This document shows, piece by piece, positions 54,231 through 64,000 of a DNA stretch of 64,000 nucleotides. The stretch covers positions 62,001 to 126,000 of the forward strand of contig JAACJK010000005.1 of the NCBI GenBank assembly GCA_013368325.1, read 5' to 3'. The DNA comes from Ephemerocybe angulata. Lineage: Eukaryota; Basidiomycota; Agaricomycetes; Agaricales; Psathyrellaceae. Positions within the stretch are counted from its first letter, which is position 1; each line of letters starts with the position of its first letter. The notes below the pieces were generated by a model that saw nothing but the letters and a program-made list of their open reading frames with translations, was not told where the DNA came from and made no database searches. The position numbers were made by a program, and so were the translations under genes.

Positions 54231-55417
54231 GAAAGCGATATCAGTACGCCGAAATTGTTGAATTGAATTGATTGTGACGGCGCGCTGGGCGACTGGCGGA
54301 ATATTCAATATTCCAGGAGCCGTGGGTCATGCGACCTCACTAGCCCCGAAATTCTGCGAGATTAGTTGACCCGCATGCATAGTGGCCTCTCTGTTACCTG
54401 TAACAGCTACACACTGCCTGCTATGCATCCCCCACCTGTACCCTTTTTATATTCGGCTCCGCAGACCAGACTTAGGGTAAGCCCGGCTTACCCTAAGTCT
54501 GCCTTACCCCTTGCTTACCCCTAGCACCCATAGAAGTGTATGTAAGAATCCCCAAACTAGGTACCAGTATCTGTCTACCTATATCCACTCAGAGCGCAGG
54601 TTTACGAGACGAAATGAGCTTTGTCATAACCGAGTCTGACGCCCGCCAAATCCCGAACGAGACTTGCTCGGGGCATCGTCAGTCAAGCCAGCGAAGTGCT
54701 CCGCACTACAGAAAATATGTTTGGCTCAGCATCTCATTCAAGGTGGGGTCGGTGTCGGCGTCGTGTGTGTAGACTTGCGCGTTTCGGCTGGTGCCATGTT
54801 GAAGTTGTCACTTGCGCCGTAAGCTTGCGACGTGCGTTGAGGTGCGGATAATTGGGCTCTGGATAAGTAATTTGTCGCTTAGGTGGACCTCAAGATCTGA
54901 CGTCTGATTTGGTGTTTGGGATAGTTGCTACGCACGAGAGACCGAATTTGCAATGTCTGGCGCGTGAGCATCGGTCGACTGTCGTCGTGGTGCGCAGCCA
55001 CAGTGTACTACTCTGTGTACCTCCGCTTGTGAGGCTTCGGATGTCAGGCCGGGCAAGTTGTGTGTCGCTCACCTAGTTCAGTTGATTGTGGCTGCTGGGG
55101 TGCCTTAACATCCCATAGAAGTGGGGAATTCCCATTCACGTTGTGTACACAATTTAATTACAGTTTGGGCGCTTATGTCAGTGGGCACAAGGTTCTAATT
55201 CCATTGAATAAGTATTTCACCATGCCTGTAACCACTGTATAGTAATGGGGACTACTAAATTAAGTGGAGGGCCTGCGCGATGAGACGAGCTTTGATACAG
55301 CCTGGTAGAGAAATCGAATCTTGGCGCTATACCCAAAGGTACGATCCGGATGATAGATCTGAAGTACAAGTAAACGGTAACCTGCGTCAGATTGTTGTGC
55401 ATGGTTTCAATCGAAAA
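54231..55417. other. Intergenic within the 164-bp inverted repeats
   Basis: A short palindrome (TTAGGGTAAGCCcGGCTTACCCTAA) lies at 54473-54497. No gene recognised. Confidence 0.5.
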
Positions 55418-58400
55418 TCACAAACATACCGCCATAACCTTTCTCCAAGCTTTCTCCCTTCCACTTTTGGTATTGATATACCCCAAGTCGCCCCAAGTCT
55501 TTCGGTAATGCTGGTTGACATGTGGAAGGAACTCCAAAAGGCAACGGAATAAAGCAGAGAGGTCGGTGATGGCGGACAGCTCATTTAGAATAGCTGTCTC
55601 GCTTTCAATGTCAAGATTAAAGGGGACGGTGCGAGGGCCGTGCGATGGTCCAGGAGTTGGAGGTGGTGTGGAAACTCGAGCCTTCTTACGTGGACGGGGC
55701 TGAGGTGGGGGCGTAGATGGCTTGGGAGGAGACGGAGCGCGCTCAAATTTCTCCTTGCGGAACTTGGGATCAACGTGCGGGTACGCTCGTTCATCTTCGT
55801 CATCAGGAAAAAGCTTACCACCCCAAGGGTCCTCTGGGAAGTCGTCAGCTTCAACGTCGGTGTCCAGCCACGAAGGGTCAGAATCCACGTCTCCAGGATC
55901 GATTTGAGTCAGCAAAAGTCCCAAAACACGAACAAAATTGGCTGTACTCACAATCAAATGATCCATTATCTTGTGTTTCCCCTTTCTCAGCCTTGGGCTC
56001 TGACTCTGAATCAGACGAGAGTTCAACAGGATTCGTTCTAAAGTTAAACAGGTCATTCATTAGAGATACGTAGTTAAGAGGTGTAGATCAGAACTACTTC
56101 GATCCCTCAGGCGCCGTAGCACTACTCCTAGTCTTTCGCTTCCCGGTTCCATCATCAGAGCCCTTGGGGTTGGACGAGTTGGTGGTGGATGAAGACGACT
56201 TGGTCGAAGGTTTCTTAGACTGACTCTAATAGCAATAGTAGTCAGATTTTACCTATAAATCGAATCAAATCCGGACTGACCTTTTTATAGTTTGAAATTC
56301 GGCGACCCAAGATGCCAGCAAACGTGCTGAAGAGATCAAAAAGCGGCTGATAATTGCGATGGTCGAGAGGGAGGGAATCGAGAAGCGGGTCGAACACCTT
56401 TTGGATCATGCCCTTGATCCCAAATGGACCGAGAAAGAGTCGGTCGTCCTTGAGATCAGAGTACTCATCCGCGGTTCCAAAGTCGTTGATCAAGGCTTGT
56501 CTGAAGCTCTCAACGGAGGATGAGAAAATACTGAGGGTCAGAATTTCCAAACATTCGTCTTCATCTGCATCCTATAATCGCAATCAATGTAAGTAAAATA
56601 GTCTTTTGAGTGCACAATAAACATACCGCAAATAGTTTTGAGTTCGGACTGAGGGCCAAACGAAGCTGGCTGAAACCATCTGGATCGAAGATATAGCGCT
56701 TCGAGCTGTGCTGGGCTCGGAAGACAAGAATAACCTGCAGAACAGCTAATCCTGCTGGCTCCATCTCGGATATGATGGCGTTGCAGGCTGTGTAGCCCAC
56801 TGCCTTGACGCCGTGGCCTTCGATAAGGTCCAGGACAGATGAAACTCCTTCCAAAACAGGATGAAGTCCATGAGGCCCAAGTCGAAAGACATCCTCGAAC
56901 TCAGAAAGATATTCTGACGCATCAAGACTGCCAATAGGATCAGACTTGGTGAGCCCCGACCTCTGCGCCAAGTCGACGAGGAAATCAAGACACGGAAGGA
57001 AGGCACGAATAGCAGGAAATAAAATAGAGGTAAACATATTGGATGTGGGATTTTTCTGAGTGCTCTCTTTGGAACTGATCAAAGAGGTGAGTCGCGCCTC
57101 AATCGACGTGTAGGGGAAGCGATTTTTGGAAGGGTACTGAATAATCATCATTAGTGTACTGATTGAGAGGTAACGGGGAATCACTTACCCATGCAGGGGG
57201 CTTAGATTGGTTGGCCAAATGATGCATATTGGCAATAAGTCGGAGGGCGTCAGAGAACGACGATGAATCTAGTGAACTTTAGTATGTGAGTGTATAAAGC
57301 AAAAGATCGCAACGCACCAAGAGAACTGAACTCTGAGTCGGACATTGGAATGTCCTTTGACTGACTCTCTGCCTCATTCAGAGGCACCGCATCCTCAGAG
57401 TCACTGCTACTTCCATCACCGGAGTTCACTTCATCATCAACGGGATCGTCACGGTTGTACTGGGTAAGCCCGGCAATCTCGATCTTCGGGCTTCCTTTAG
57501 GCAGTGCGATGTAAACCAGGTTTTTAAACTCTGACTTCGCCTGTCTGTGAGCAGGAAGCCGAGCCCTATACAATCATTAGGATTCAATATAACGGTAAGA
57601 TGTAAATCAAATAGTACTCACAAATAGATTTCGGAATATTTCAGTGACCCACCAACGCCACCACGCAGAGGTTGTAGGAGGTCACGCTGACCATTCCCCT
57701 GCGGTATAAGCACCAGGAGCCGCCATTTTTCGAGCTTCGAAATAAGCCCATTAGCGTACTCGCTGTGAATGAAGCCATTTCGGACCTCCCAATCAATTGA
57801 GAAGGCCCCCATGTCGATGTGCAAGGTGACTGCAGCAATGTGGCGATGGAGATAAAATACTCGAAGGCTAAAAGGAGCCATTGAGTTTACGTAGAGTCAG
57901 GGAAAGAGGCCAAGTACACTCACGATGCGACGGATGGCGCCTCAAGTCCTGGACCATCGATTTCTGGTGTATCGTGCATGAGAACAAAGTAAAAGGTAAC
58001 CTTCTCCCCATGTTTGAACACCCGGGGCACGGACGGCTTGGTGGTCGTGGCTGACTTAAGATTTGAGGAGGATGCGGTCTTTTTCTTTGGTGGTAATACA
58101 GATGCATCGTCGCCCTTGCGCTTGGACGTTCCAGGCTATCGAAAAGTGTCAGTAATTATCTGGGAATGTCAGAAGTAACGCACAGTGCTCCCAGTTGTTC
58201 CGCCAAACTTCTTCTCGGTTCGCTCCGTATCACGGTTCTGCTGTTCTGCACGCTCGCGCGCACGCTTTGCAGCCTCGCTCACAGATGAGAGTGGGGGTGG
58301 TCGAGTACCCTCGGCGAAATTTGGGGCTGCAGATTGAGTAAAGGAACCTGCAGGTGCGGCTGCTGGCTCGAATGAGGGAGCACTTCCCTAATATATAGTC

Positions 58401-58619
58401 AGTATAGCCATAATGATACAACGTAAAAGAACATACCATCCCAGATTTAGTCTCTGCACCTCCGGTACTATTGCCACTCGCTCCCTGCTCGTGTTGCATG
58501 CCGAAGCACCCGCAAAGGCACTTCTGTCCCCGGATATCCACTCCAGGGTCAGAGGTGAGCGAGAAAAAGACCGTGCACCCAAACTCGCATTTCTTGTTGA
58601 CGCATCGTCCTAAGCTCAT
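55418..58619 (-). CDS. Unknown protein of 886 aa with an N-terminal Cys cluster
   Basis: Eleven exons on the minus strand: 58619-58437, 58387-58184, 58135-57924, 57867-57622, 57565-57318, 57268-57189, 57136-56627, 56571-56281, 56225-56098, 56037-55952, 55890-55418. All introns are GT-AG, 48-61 bp, and the frame is intact over 2661 nt. Residues 6-43 hold a Cys/His cluster (CVNKKCEFGC ... CLCGCFGMQH). Then a charged coiled part and nuclear-signal-like KRKGDD/PPKKKKT, a folded middle part, and an acidic and Pro-rich C-terminal region (DDEDERAYPHVDPKF, RPRKKARV). An upstream 5'-UTR exon is likely. No family recognised. It points away from the integrase-core gene at 60008, so it may be its partner in a two-gene transposon. 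Confidence 0.8.
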
Positions 58620-59539
58620 AGCTGAGCAATATTCCGAGATATTAGCAATATATAGAGGTAATAAACCAGCTTAAGAGCGCTTACCTGTATTGCAGCTGGG
58701 GAATTTTCAGTACGTCGGTCGTTTGATGGAATTGTGATGGGATTTGAGGAGCTGAGGCTCAACTCAGGAATATGGGGAGAGAAGCTTTGAACGGAGGGTT
58801 GAAGCTGAGCTACATTGAGTGCACTTTCTCGATATTTATACAAAATGGTGCTCTAGTGTATTCCTCGCTCAGACTACTGGCAATTATCGGCCGACGGCTG
58901 TCCATGCGCAACCAGAGCGGCATATTGGGCTATGTGCCCCGTATCCACCCTATCTACCTTCAAACACATTCCAGAGTGTTTCAGGACATGCTCTCAGTGT
59001 GTAGGTGGGCTGTACACCTCGTGGGCCCCTATCAAAACACTTTGACATATGAGCCTACACCGCACGTGTCATAAGTATAAGCGCTTCACCGAATATGCGC
59101 GCTTATCTGTCTGCTGATGCCGGATCTTCTTCGGCTTCAATGTGGCAGTCAGAGGTGGGCGTCTATCCTGTCATTACAGTCTTTTTCTGCCCAACCTCTT
59201 CATATTCATGGCGAGTATTCATTTTTATTAAGGAGGGCACCATAATACATTATTACAGATAGTCCTAGCCCAGTTAGTACACGGCAACCTTATCTTTTAT
59301 CCACCAGGAGATAGATAACAATTTGAAATTTGTGGCTATTCCATGCTCAAGGGGTCTGCACCCGCGCCTACGCACAATGTGAGAGATGCTCTTGTCTGTG
59401 TCTCACAATTTTCTGCTGATGCGGCGTTGCCTCAGTAGCTGAAACCTGACTCGGCAGGCAGACTGGACTCCAAGGATTCCAAGCTTTGGCAGAGCTCGGT
59501 CTGTTGCCCAGGCTCCTTCATACTCGCTGAGTCCGATTT
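58620..59539. promoter_or_regulatory. Region between the divergent genes, proximal part
   Basis: Probable promoter and 5' leader of the 55418-58619(-) gene; an open frame 58616-58843(-) with a GTAAGC donor at 58685 looks like a leader exon. TAAGCGCTT and GCGCGCTTAT motifs occur at about 59078-59102. Confidence 0.4.
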
Positions 59540-59703
59540 TTCACAAGACTCGCAGTGTCTCCTGCTTCTCAAAAGCGGGCAAAATCGAAAACGGCTGGAA
59601 AGGTCTCCTCAACACCGGCCATAAACGTGCACTGAAACTTCGACTTACCTTGTGAACTGAGATCTCCAAACGGATGGGAGGGGTGTGGGGTTCCGAAGTC
59701 CGT
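59540..59703 (-). repeat. 164-bp inverted repeat, right arm
   Basis: Inverted partner of 53351-53514. Here the coding-like frame is interrupted by a stop (GCCCGCTTTTGAGAAG on the minus strand), so this copy is more decayed. Confidence 0.8.
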
Positions 59704-60007
59704 GTTACCCGAAGCCGAGATTGTGAAAAGAAGAGGTTAGTTTTATGTGCTCGTGCAGCCAACAGGACGACTTTGTCTCATCAGTGTGAAACTTTTATCT
59801 AGCGGGTAAGTACTCGCATTGACCGAAAGGATAAAGTGCGATGCACAGCTCAAGCACCTGCACGCCGACCGCACTGCCTGAGAACGCGAACACGGAGAGC
59901 GCTTTGCAGGGCCCAAACCCTATCATTGTTGGCATCAGTAAGCATATCTTTGTTTTCCGTCCTCCCAATATCATCCTTCCGGTCCGACACAAGTCTCGCT
60001 TTCCTCT

Positions 60008-61643
60008 ATGACCTCCGCAAGCTACCTCCCTCGCCTACTTGATAAGGCGCAGGGCCTGATTGATGACGGCAAATTCTTCCTCTCCTCAATCCCCAATGTC
60101 GATTCAGACGTTGGCCGAGGCATCTCTCGTCAGCTATCAAGTGCCCGAGGCATCCTCTCTGACGTAGACGACTACTCGCTTCTCACGAAGCGTGAACTTC
60201 AGGAGGTAGTTGGCCTCATAGACACCGTCTTGAAGCCACTGTGTACTTTCTTGGTGGGCAACCCAGGTGAATCTCAGTTGCCGCAATCGCCACGCATCTA
60301 TACAGGCAAGCCGGGGCGGCCGAAATATGATCTTGACCTCCGGAGGGCTATCCAGCTCCACGAGATGGGAAATACCTGGGAGGACGTGGGGAAGGCGATG
60401 GGGGTTAAGAGGATCACATTATACCGCTATCTGGAGGCAGCCGGCCTTTCAACGGAGCGGATCCCCTATGCTGACCTATCCGACGACGATCTCGATACCA
60501 AGGTGGCAGCAATCAACCAGCTCCATCCGCTATCCGGGTCAGTCATAGTGCGAGGTCACTTGTTGGCTCAAGGCTTGAAGGTGCAGCTACAACGTGTTCG
60601 TGATAGCCTTCGGAGAGTTGATGAGGATGGGGTCCTGCTCCGGTAAGTTTAAAGCTGGTAGAAACTTGCTTAACTGACGAGTACCTGGAAGAACACGTAC
60701 AACAACTTACCGACGTGTATACCGAGTCCGAGGGTCAAACGCCCTCTGGCACCAAGACGGTAACGAGAAGCTCAAACCGTGGGGCTTCTACATACACGGG
60801 TGTGTGGATGGACACTCTCGTCTGATCATATACCTTGTTTGCACCAACAACAAGAGATCTAAGACGGTCGGAGAGTGTTTCTCGAATGCTGTTGTGAGGT
60901 ATGGGTGGCCAAGTCGCGTTAGAGGCGACTACGGAACGGAGAACAACGAAATTGAGCGAAAGATGGTGGAGCGATGGGGACTCGCACATCGGGCCTATCT
61001 ACGTGGAAGGTGAGATCATATTAGCGTGCATGCATAGTAATAATTGACTAATGACTGCAGGTCGGTCCACAATGTTCGAATTGAACGGCTTTGGCGCGAT
61101 GTACGACGCGACTCATTGGAACGCTTCCGTCAACTCTTTCTTACAATGGAGAAAGAGCACTTACTTGATCCTGACTCACCCATTCACCTTGTCTCACTCT
61201 ACCTCGTCTATCATCCACGGATTCAAGACTCGCTAAACGAGACGATTACATCGTGGAACAACCACTCACTACGAACCGAGAGGTATAAGACTCCTCTTGC
61301 CCTCTATGAACTCAGTCGCGAGACTGCTATCAACGCAGGCTACTGGAACAGCGATGTGGGGGACAGACCGGAGGATGTTAATGATGATTATGGTGTTGAA
61401 GGGGAGTGTGCTTCGGAGAAGGAGGCTGAGGAGGAGCCGGTTGCGCCCAGGTCGGACCACTTTGCAAGCTTAGAGGAAGAGATTGAGGCTGGGATAGTGA
61501 TTACGGATGACGAGTTTATTGCAGAAGCTAGGGAAGCAGTTTCGGACATGGATTTGGGTCAGGATGATGGGTCTTGGGGGATAGATTTGTATTGTGATGT
61601 TTTACTACGCCTCACTGCCCACTTCGGGGTTGGAATGGATTAA
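60008..61643 (+). CDS. DDE integrase-core (rve-type) protein, 511 aa
   Basis: Three exons: 60008-60642, 60692-61009 and 61061-61643, introns of 49 and 51 bp, frame intact over 1536 nt. Residues ~100-150 contain a helix-turn-helix-like stretch (GRPKYDLDLRRAIQLHEMG ... MGVKRITLYRYLEAAG). The catalytic core has WHQDGN (D234), VRGDYGTEN (D291) and HNVRIERLW (E326), the D-D-35-E spacing of retroviral-type integrases. The C-terminal part is acidic. Proteins of this type, often labelled integrase core domain, are numerous in Agaricomycetes and are thought to come from DNA transposons, but the superfamily name is not clear to me. All catalytic residues are intact. Confidence 0.82.
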
Positions 61644-61679
61644 ATAAATAAATTGGTATAACCTATGTCCCTCTTTGAG

Positions 61680-62465
61680 TGCTCGGGCCAGCATGTACCA
61701 GTCAGAACTGGCCATGTACAGTTTTACGCACAAGGCGTTGTACCAGACCCAGGGGCATGTACCATATTGGAAACCGTGCTATGTACGAATTTAGTGTTAC
61801 TCGAAATCCGGTGTACCAAATACGGGGAACACACATGTACCACACTTCCAGGCCCATAAATCGCATGTACTATTCCATCCCAATCATGGCCCCTTTAACG
61901 ATAAAATTACATGCACAGATGTACTGAATATGCCCAAAAACACACTATAATAAAGATACAGTATTCGTGCCATATCATTATTATGGCGTGTTTTAGGGCA
62001 TATTCCGTACATCTTTCTATCTAATGTTTGATAAAAACTAAGGCATGACAAGGATGGAATAGTACATGCGGTTTACACGCCTGGAAGTGTCGTACATGTG
62101 TATGGCACGAATATTGTATCAATATTATTTTTTGGTACAACAAGCCTATTGACATCCATTTGGTGGTACATGCTTCCCCTCAGAGCATCAGTTTGCTACA
62201 ATGGTGAGCTGGGCATTGGTACATTAGCAATTTTAGAATAGATACATGGTTCTCCAATGGTACATTGAGGTTAATAAAGTGGGTACATTTATATGGCAGA
62301 AAGGGACATGGCGCACGAAACGAGTACACTCCCACTTTCGAAATAGGTACACCGGCGAACACTCACCAGCATAGTATACATGGCAGGGCATAGTATGTTT
62401 GTATATGACTACACCCCAGATCGGATCAGAGATTCCACGGCGCGCCCACGCTGATGGCTTCCGGA
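61680..62465. repeat. GTAC-rich repeat region, right
   Basis: Same dense TGTACC/GGTACA motif as 51340-53095. It starts about 40 bp after the stop of the integrase-core gene. 62098-62465 is the direct copy of 52740-53095. Confidence 0.75.
61830..62105. repeat. Large imperfect palindrome
   Basis: Left arm about 61830-61960 and right arm about 61985-62105 are inverted copies with around 80% identity (for example ACTTCCAGG...GTACTATTCCATCC against GGATGGAATAGTAC...CCTGGAAGT). The centre near 61968 is AT-rich. Confidence 0.8.
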
Positions 62466-64000
62466 TATGTCATGGGATATCCCGGGATATGTCACGGTTC
62501 ACCATCCGCGAGCCATATCGCCTATCCCTGGCTCTTTCGGGAGAGGGGTCGCCAACAGCGAGCAGATGGGCTCTCCGTTGGTTGTCCACATAGAAATTCG
62601 CTTTTATGGGGCATTTTCTGGGATTTAATATATTCATGCTTTCTGGACCATTTTCCTCAAATTCTTTTTCTTGCTCAAACAGATGAAAGGAAGGGGGAAT
62701 AAATGTTATTATGTATAACTAGAGTACATAGAACATCATATATACAAGGAGGAGTTGCTACATGTACATGTCCATAACCACATCCATGCCACCTTCTCCC
62801 AGGCCCCAACCACCCCATAACCTCCTGCCAGTTTCAAGATTCAAGACGGCATTCTGAAGATATAGATTAGGGAGCTGCTGAAGCCAGGGACAAGAAGAAA
62901 GACTCACAAGGAAGAACAAGCATCAGCAGGACCCAACCATAACCGGCCATACATCCCTCATCCGCCACCCACCAGTGAATCCAACGTGCCAGCTGGCAGT
63001 CTTCAGAACGAGCTATTGGGCGGCAAACGGGTGCAGGTTAGCAAGTGGTGATGCAGAGGCAGCCTGATATATGTACATTGCAGCCAGTTGGGACCCAATG
63101 GTGGAGGGAGCTTGACGATGACGAGCGAGGTTGTGAGGGATGGGAGGAAAGAACAGTGCTGTGACGTGTGATGGGAATGCGACAAACATTCCCGTTGCGG
63201 GTGGGAACTGTTTCTGGCGGAGCTTGAATGGGACAAACTCAATGAAATTTCTCTAAGTCCAAAAACTGACAAGCCTGGGGATGGCAGAGACTGGATATCC
63301 TGAAGCGAGCACACCAATATCTTTCGGAGAACTTTTGACAGGCCGTGGGTGAACGAAATATGATATCCATTTATTCGCCGGAGGAGATCAAAAGGTTCAC
63401 AGCACGGCTCGCGCCTGTCAAACCGGCCGGGATCTCCGAGTCCATCATACTCAAGATTTGATTTGGGGTGTAGGCCTCTATCCAGGTCCCAGTGCCAACC
63501 GTCCTGCCCAGACGGCGGGCGTGTGACCGTCTCCTCTTCCTCTGTCCCTCCTCTTCCTCCACCGCCTCGTCCTTCAACTTGAATGGAAGTAGGGATGTTA
63601 AGCGAAGTGTGATCCTTGTAGAAATCTGACAGAGTCTTGGTTGCAGAGCGTACTATGCCGTGGTCAGGGAGCAGACTTGATATTACGGCTGTGGGGACTT
63701 GGTGGGATGTCGTTTGATGATGTCACATCTGCCACAGTATGGCTTCTGGCCTCTAAACGGAGCAATGCACATATGGGTAGCGGAATACACGGTATATCGT
63801 ATTTCTGGCAACTCAAGTGCTGTCGCTATGATAGACGCCTATCCCGAGTAAATTGTAAGCGCCCATTATTCGTGGCGCGCGCGCTGCTGCTTGGCCAAAC
63901 AAATGATTTCGGATATAATCAGGCTTCGGTATCTAAAATCAATGCAAAGGACTGGACTGGGTGGGGAAGTGTGAAGCAGCCTGCCTGAGGGAACGGGACC
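62466..64000. other. Gene-poor right end
   Basis: No supported gene. Short open frames at 63003-63317(-), 63371-63577(-) and 63641-63988(+) show no domain. A TAAGCGCCCATTATT motif at 63849 resembles TAAGCACTCATTATT at 53295. Confidence 0.4.

Noticed and set aside
63003..63988. Three short open frames near the right edge
   Set aside because: No domains, signal peptides or splice partners.

Overview
This is a stretch of fungal nuclear DNA, most likely from a mushroom-forming basidiomycete (Agaricomycetes). The evidence is a full-length fruit-body lectin gene, multi-exon genes with 45-90 bp GT-AG introns, several small secreted-protein genes with TATA boxes, and a high load of basidiomycete-type transposons. 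No bacterial operons, rRNA genes or CRISPR arrays are seen. Most of the window is accessory, transposon-rich DNA. Exon structures were worked out by hand from splice sites and reading-frame continuity.

Layout. 1-6518 is the 3' part of a Ty3/Gypsy chromovirus-type LTR retrotransposon: gag entering from the left, pol, an extra zinc-knuckle ORF, polypurine tract and 3' LTR. 6519-16900 holds repeats, one intact 169-aa secreted-protein gene at 10198 with a broken paralogue at 7547(-), a retroelement protease relic near 11220, and short secreted-peptide genes at 12842 (frameshifted), 13753 and 15411. 16900-19420 is low-complexity proline/serine-rich DNA, a weak minus-strand gene with a 21-bp G run in its intron, and a second copy of the 7430-8076 repeat. 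20046-25897 is an intact divergent pair: a six-exon 341-aa unknown gene (-) and an eleven-exon 1202-aa Tnp2/CACTA-like transposase gene (+). 26529-27650 and 36919-37391(-) carry three members of a small secreted family sharing an STR-E/D-L...LSDRL motif. 31587-32426 is a secreted-protein gene with one in-frame TGA. 32949-33386(-) is a fungal fruit-body lectin. 34010-35254 is a non-autonomous DNA element with a perfect 9-bp target duplication. 38405-39766 is a Harbinger-like transposase. 40903-41403 is a hAT-type MITE with an 8-bp target duplication.

41515-48673 is a homeodomain-like gene split by an almost complete, young Ty1/Copia element (41679-47893, 5-bp target duplication GCACG). The Copia leader contains six copies of a 16-nt motif. 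49160-49740 is a decayed TPR-repeat fragment. 51340-62465 is a mosaic: GTAC-rich repeat blocks at both sides, a pair of 164-bp inverted repeats, an eleven-exon 886-aa unknown gene (55418-58619, -) and a divergent three-exon DDE integrase-core gene (60008-61643, +).

How it fits together. Two independent loci (20-26 kb and 55-62 kb) have the same design: an intact, intron-rich transposase or integrase gene facing away from an intact gene of unknown function. This suggests two-gene autonomous DNA transposons. The unknown partner proteins, and the GTAC-rich flanks of the second locus, are the best candidates for something undescribed. The secreted peptides ending in a CxxC...Y tail are a second candidate.
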